The notes under the pieces are model-generated. The model saw only the letters and a list, made by a program, of their open reading frames with translations. It was not told the origin of the DNA and ran no database searches. A program made the position numbers and the translations under genes. DNA of 64,000 nucleotides from Succinivibrionaceae bacterium. Its GTDB lineage: Bacteria > Pseudomonadota > Gammaproteobacteria > Enterobacterales > Succinivibrionaceae. Below, one piece after another: positions 60,914 through 64,000 of the stretch; the first letter of the stretch is position 1, and every line of letters begins with the position of its first letter. The stretch spans positions 248,001 through 312,000 of the forward strand of contig JAHZGH010000009.1 in the NCBI GenBank assembly GCA_019420905.1, in the 5' to 3' direction.

Positions 60914-62830
60914 CTAGCTGATTTTAGGAGCTTTAGCAAACGTTAAAGAGCGCATAGCATTTATAACTGATAGGATTAATACTCCCACATCTCCAAAAAT
61001 AGCCAGCCAAATATTAGCTATGCCTAAGGCTCCTAATAGCAGGATAATTACTTTGACTAAAATTACAAAATACATATTCTCAAGTGCTAAAGAATAAGTT
61101 TTTTTAGCGATCTCTAAAGCCTCAGGAATTTTGCGTAAATCATCCTGCATAATTACCACATCAGCAGCTTCAACGGCAGAAGCTGAACCGAATTGGCCCA
61201 TAGCAATACCTATATCTGCTGCAGATAAGACCGGTGCATCGTTTATGCCATCACCGACAAAGGCTGCACACTGATGCTCTTTTTTAAACTTAGCAAAATT
61301 TTCCAATTTATTTTCCGGCAGCTGCCTAGAGAAGACCGTTTTAATGCCGAGCTTTTCTGCAGTAACATTAGCCGCTGCTGTCTTATCACCTGTAATTAAA
61401 GCTGTTGAAATTTTCATCTTTCTTAGCTTTTCAAAAGTTTCCTGCGCATGCGGCTTGATATCATCATAAAGCTCAATTGTGCCTAAAAATTTACCGCCTT
61501 TAACAACATAAATATCAGTTCCTGAGCTTTCATAAACCTCAACCTTATCGGAAGTTTTTCCAACTATATATTCATAGCGTCCAGCAGCTACAGTCGTGCC
61601 TTGATATTGGCCTTCCAAGCCCAAGCCTGCTTTTTCCTCAATATTGTCAAGCTCTAAACATTCTATTCCGTGCTCCTTAGCATAAGCTGCAATTGCTAAT
61701 GCTAAAGGATGCGTACTTTTAGACTCCAAGGCATAGGCATATTTAATCAGATCTTCAGCATCTTCCTGCTTTGCATGAATATTCTTAACTATAAATTTTC
61801 CTGCTGTTACAGTTCCGGTTTTATCAAAAGCAATGGCTTTTAATTTAGATAAAGTTTCAATATGAATACTGCCTTTCACCATTATGCCGACCTTAGATAA
61901 AGCTCCTAAGCCGCCGAAGAAGGATAAAGGTACTGACAAAACCAAAGCACATGGACAAGAAACTACTAAAAACACCAATGCACGCGTAACCCAATCATTC
62001 CATTGAGCACCTTCGATGAATAAAGGTACTGCAGCTAAAATACAGGCGCTAGCTACTACTACCGGGGTATACCATACTGCAAATCGTCTAATTAAAGCCT
62101 CAGGCCTAGATTTATTGGCTGCAGCATCTTCAATTAAGTTTAAAAGTCTTGTAATTGAAGAATTACGGCTGTCTCGGCTGACCTTTAATTCAATTACAGA
62201 AGAATTATTTATGCATCCTGAGGGGATCTCTTCTCCTTTCTTATAAATTTTAGGTGCACTTTCTCCAGTTAGCGCAGCAGTATTTAAAGCGGCCTGTTCA
62301 TTTAAAAGAAAACCATCTAAGGCTACAGCCTCTCCTGCTAAAACACGAATTGTATCGCCAATCTTTACCATTCTAGGCTTTACAATATTTTCTTCACCCT
62401 TATCATTTATGACTCTGACAAAGTTAGGCTTTAATTTTACTAATGAAGAGATTTCTTGGTGAGATCTGCCTTGAGCATAATGCTCAAATAGCGAACCTAT
62501 CCTATAAAAAACCATTACAGCGAGAGCTTCAGGAAAATCCTTTAAAGCAAATGCTCCAAAAGTTGCAATTACCATAAGAAATTCCTCAGACATACGATAA
62601 CGCGTAAATAAAGTCTTGAAAGCTCCGATAACTATTTCATAGGCACAAGCAATATAAGCAATCAAGGCTAAAATTAAAGCAAAATAAAAATTAATTTCTA
62701 ATGCTGAAAACTTATCTGCTAAAAGTATCAGCATGGCTAAAATAGCAGCTCCTAATGAAAATTTATCTTTTCGACTTATACTGGCAAACATAAAAGCTCC
62801 AAACATTATTAAGGTTTCATTATTGAGCAA
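60914..62830 (-). CDS. Heavy-metal P1B-type ATPase (Zn/Cd/Pb-like)
   Basis: A 638-residue metal exporter with the membrane motif SCPCALVLSVPLSFFGG, typical of the CadA/ZntA branch. The phosphorylation site FDKTGT, the LTGESAP actuator and GDGINDAPVL are all present. It lacks any N-terminal metal-binding domain. The start is TTG at 62830, or possibly ATG at 62806; neither has a strong ribosome site. A promoter overlapped by a large palindrome lies immediately upstream, suggesting metal-responsive repression. Metal specificity is inferred from the motif only. Confidence 0.92.
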   Translation of the reverse strand: MLNNETLIMFGAFMFASISRKDKFSLGAAILAMLILLADKFSALEINFYFALILALIAYIACAYEIVIGAFKTLFTRYRMSEEFLMVIATFGAFALKDFPEALAVMVFYRIGSLFEHYAQGRSHQEISSLVKLKPNFVRVINDKGEENIVKPRMVKIGDTIRVLAGEAVALDGFLLNEQAALNTAALTGESAPKIYKKGEEIPSGCINNSSVIELKVSRDSRNSSITRLLNLIEDAAANKSRPEALIRRFAVWYTPVVVASACILAAVPLFIEGAQWNDWVTRALVFLVVSCPCALVLSVPLSFFGGLGALSKVGIMVKGSIHIETLSKLKAIAFDKTGTVTAGKFIVKNIHAKQEDAEDLIKYAYALESKSTHPLALAIAAYAKEHGIECLELDNIEEKAGLGLEGQYQGTTVAAGRYEYIVGKTSDKVEVYESSGTDIYVVKGGKFLGTIELYDDIKPHAQETFEKLRKMKISTALITGDKTAAANVTAEKLGIKTVFSRQLPENKLENFAKFKKEHQCAAFVGDGINDAPVLSAADIGIAMGQFGSASAVEAADVVIMQDDLRKIPEALEIAKKTYSLALENMYFVILVKVIILLLGALGIANIWLAIFGDVGVLILSVINAMRSLTFAKAPKIS

Positions 62831-62833
62831 TCA

Positions 62834-62860
62834 CTCAACTATTATTATATAATAGTTGAG
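62834..62860. promoter_or_regulatory. Palindromic operator over the promoter of the metal ATPase
   Basis: Arms CTCAACTATTA and TAATAGTTGAG flank TTATA. On the minus strand a -10 box TATAAT (62849-62844) lies inside it, with TTGCAT 16 bases upstream. ATTGCTCAA is repeated on either side. The layout fits an ArsR/SmtB-type or other repressor site. Confidence 0.65.
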
Positions 62861-63007
62861 CAATTATGCAACAATAAAATTGATTTTTGCTTTTTTCTTT
62901 AATTAACAGATAAATAAGAGCTTTTAAAATAAAGATGAACTTTTATTGAAAATAATAATTATTAGTACATAAATAAAATTTTATTCTGATTAGAATAATT
63001 GCATATG

Positions 63008-63034
63008 AATGATGCGCCTAAAAGCGCATCATTT
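63008..63034 (-). terminator. Hairpin after the lon-linked ORF
   Basis: AATGATGCGC and GCGCATCATT form a ten-base stem with loop CTAAAA. T-tracts are weak on both strands, so termination efficiency is uncertain. Confidence 0.6.
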
Positions 63035-63048
63035 TAAACTTAAATATC

Positions 63049-63417
63049 TTAAGCTTTCTTATGTTCTTTATCGTATTGCTCGATATATTCAATGAACTGT
63101 GGCAAATACTCCTCAATTTTATTGATCTTAGCTTTTAATATATCTGCATTTTCATCACCGACATAACTTAAGCTATCAGCAAAATCAAAAAGCTCTGGCA
63201 AAGTATTTTCAACATTTACTCTCAAAGGTCTAATAATTTTGATAAAAGCCTCTTCATTAGCGATTTTATCTCTATTAGTTTTTGGAGATAATTTTTCCAA
63301 AACACTTAAAAGCTGATCAGTAGCTTTTAAAATATTTTGAGCTTCCTTAGAAATATTATCCTCCTGAGGAGGAGTTTCAATATCTAAAATTTTTTTTACA
63401 TCCTGAGAATCACTCAT
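63049..63417 (-). CDS. Small acidic protein of unknown function, coupled to lon
   Basis: A 122-residue, highly charged, mostly helical protein without signal peptide, cysteines or membrane segments. Its ATG overlaps the lon stop by four bases (ATGA), a sign of translational coupling. No family was recognised. Position suggests a Lon partner or substrate-related factor, but this is only a guess. A hairpin lies downstream. Confidence 0.7.
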   Translation of the reverse strand: MSDSQDVKKILDIETPPQEDNISKEAQNILKATDQLLSVLEKLSPKTNRDKIANEEAFIKIIRPLRVNVENTLPELFDFADSLSYVGDENADILKAKINKIEEYLPQFIEYIEQYDKEHKKA

Positions 63418-64000
63418 TCTTGCCCCTGTTTTTTATCTTTTTGTAAATCTGTATTTTTATAAGACCATACAGTTGTAGGTATAAAATGTTTAGGATCATG
63501 CTCTAAGGCTGTATTTAAAACCTCTTCAATACGTTTTACTGGAATAATATTTAAAGAAGTTTTAATTTTTTCTGGTATATCCCAAAGATCTTTCTCATTA
63601 TCAAAAGGAATCAATACTGTCTTAATGCCGCCGCGCATCGCAGCAACTAATTTTTCCTTAAGTCCGCCAATTGGCAAGACATCTCCTCTTAAAGTAATTT
63701 CGCCTGTCATGGCAACATCTGCTCTTACAGGATTGCCTGTTAATACGGAAACAATGGCTGTTACCATGCCAACGCCTGCTGACGGTCCTTCTTTTGGAGT
63801 TGCCCCCTCTGGAACATGAATATGCAAGTCACAGGTTTCATAGAAGCTTTTAGATAAATGCAGATCACAAGCTAGAGTCCTTACAACAGTTATTGCTGCA
63901 GAAATGCTCTCTTTCATGACATCGCCAAGCTTTCCGGTCAAAAGATGCTTGCCCTTACCCTCATTTGCTACAGCTTCAAGCTGTAAAATATCACCGCCTA
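63414..64000 (-). CDS. lon: ATP-dependent protease Lon (5' end outside the window)
   Basis: The C-terminal proteolytic domain of Lon, about 195 residues seen, open to the window edge. The catalytic serine is in [10 protein letters not shown] and the catalytic lysine in [14 protein letters not shown]. Before them is [18 protein letters not shown] and after them the [12 protein letters not shown] region. The tail after the usual Lon end is longer and charged (about 25 residues, ending KDKKQGQE). The stop overlaps the start of the next small ORF. Confidence 0.96.
   Translation of the reverse strand, partial: GGDILQLEAVANEGKGKHLLTGKLGDVMKESISAAITVVRTLACDLHLSKSFYETCDLHIHVPEGATPKEGPSAGVGMVTAIVSVLTGNPVRADVAMTGEITLRGDVLPIGGLKEKLVAAMRGGIKTVLIPFDNEKDLWDIPEKIKTSLNIIPVKRIEEVLNTALEHDPKHFIPTTVWSYKNTDLQKDKKQGQE

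Overview
The window is AT-rich chromosomal DNA from a gammaproteobacterium. asnS, serA, mdaB, minCDE, prfA-prmC, rlmI, ycgL, yfbV, pta and lon all look like enterobacterial or Aeromonadales versions. The low GC, TRAP-type uptake, Nif-type Fe-S assembly genes and absence of respiratory genes in view suggest an anaerobic, host-associated member, plausibly of the Succinivibrionaceae. That placement is inference and was not tested by alignment. No tRNA, rRNA, insertion sequence, prophage or CRISPR array was seen.

Layout. 1-2.8 kb: a TRAP solute-binding protein gene (cut by the window edge) behind a good sigma-54 -24/-12 promoter, followed by its likely PrpR-type enhancer-binding activator. 3.5-9.3 kb: an OhrR-like regulator, a BASS-family symporter, three small exported proteins or lipoproteins, a membrane protein and asnS. 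10.6-17.7 kb: tryptophan biosynthesis in two transcription units, trpEG and trpDCFBA. Each unit has its own Trp-Trp leader peptide and attenuator. 17.7-22.3 kb: mdaB, serA, a DAHP synthase and xthA. The DAHP synthase gene is preceded by a 39-codon upstream reading frame ending in a Tyr/Trp/Phe run. 22.3-35 kb: a GT-C-like membrane protein, ggt, then macA-macB-pepT-rfbD-nodT in one direction, and gloC, rlmI and ycgL.

35-43.5 kb: a sugar or sugar-acid catabolic locus with fucI, an AraC regulator, a DapA-family lyase, an HpcH/HpaI aldolase and a complete TRAP transporter in the order P-M-Q. Both divergent promoter regions share a TTCAC-plus-T-tract motif beside a CRP-like site. 43.7-45.9 kb: minCDE, with a MinD carrying a charged N-terminal extension of about 75 residues. 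46.6-53.2 kb: prmC, prfA, yfbV, pta, a yfcH-like gene and araD. 53.3-55.4 kb: a LysR regulator and an MFS carrier. 55.6-62.8 kb: an apparent operon copA-lrp-nifU-nifS and a second metal P-type ATPase, each set behind a long perfect palindrome. 63-64 kb: the 3' end of lon overlapping a small acidic ORF.

The strongest leads are the two trp attenuators, the aromatic-rich uORF coupled to DAHP synthase, the MinD extension, the NifU with lost C-terminal cysteines inside a copper-export operon, the cysteine cluster in Pta, and the shared cis-architecture of the fucI locus.
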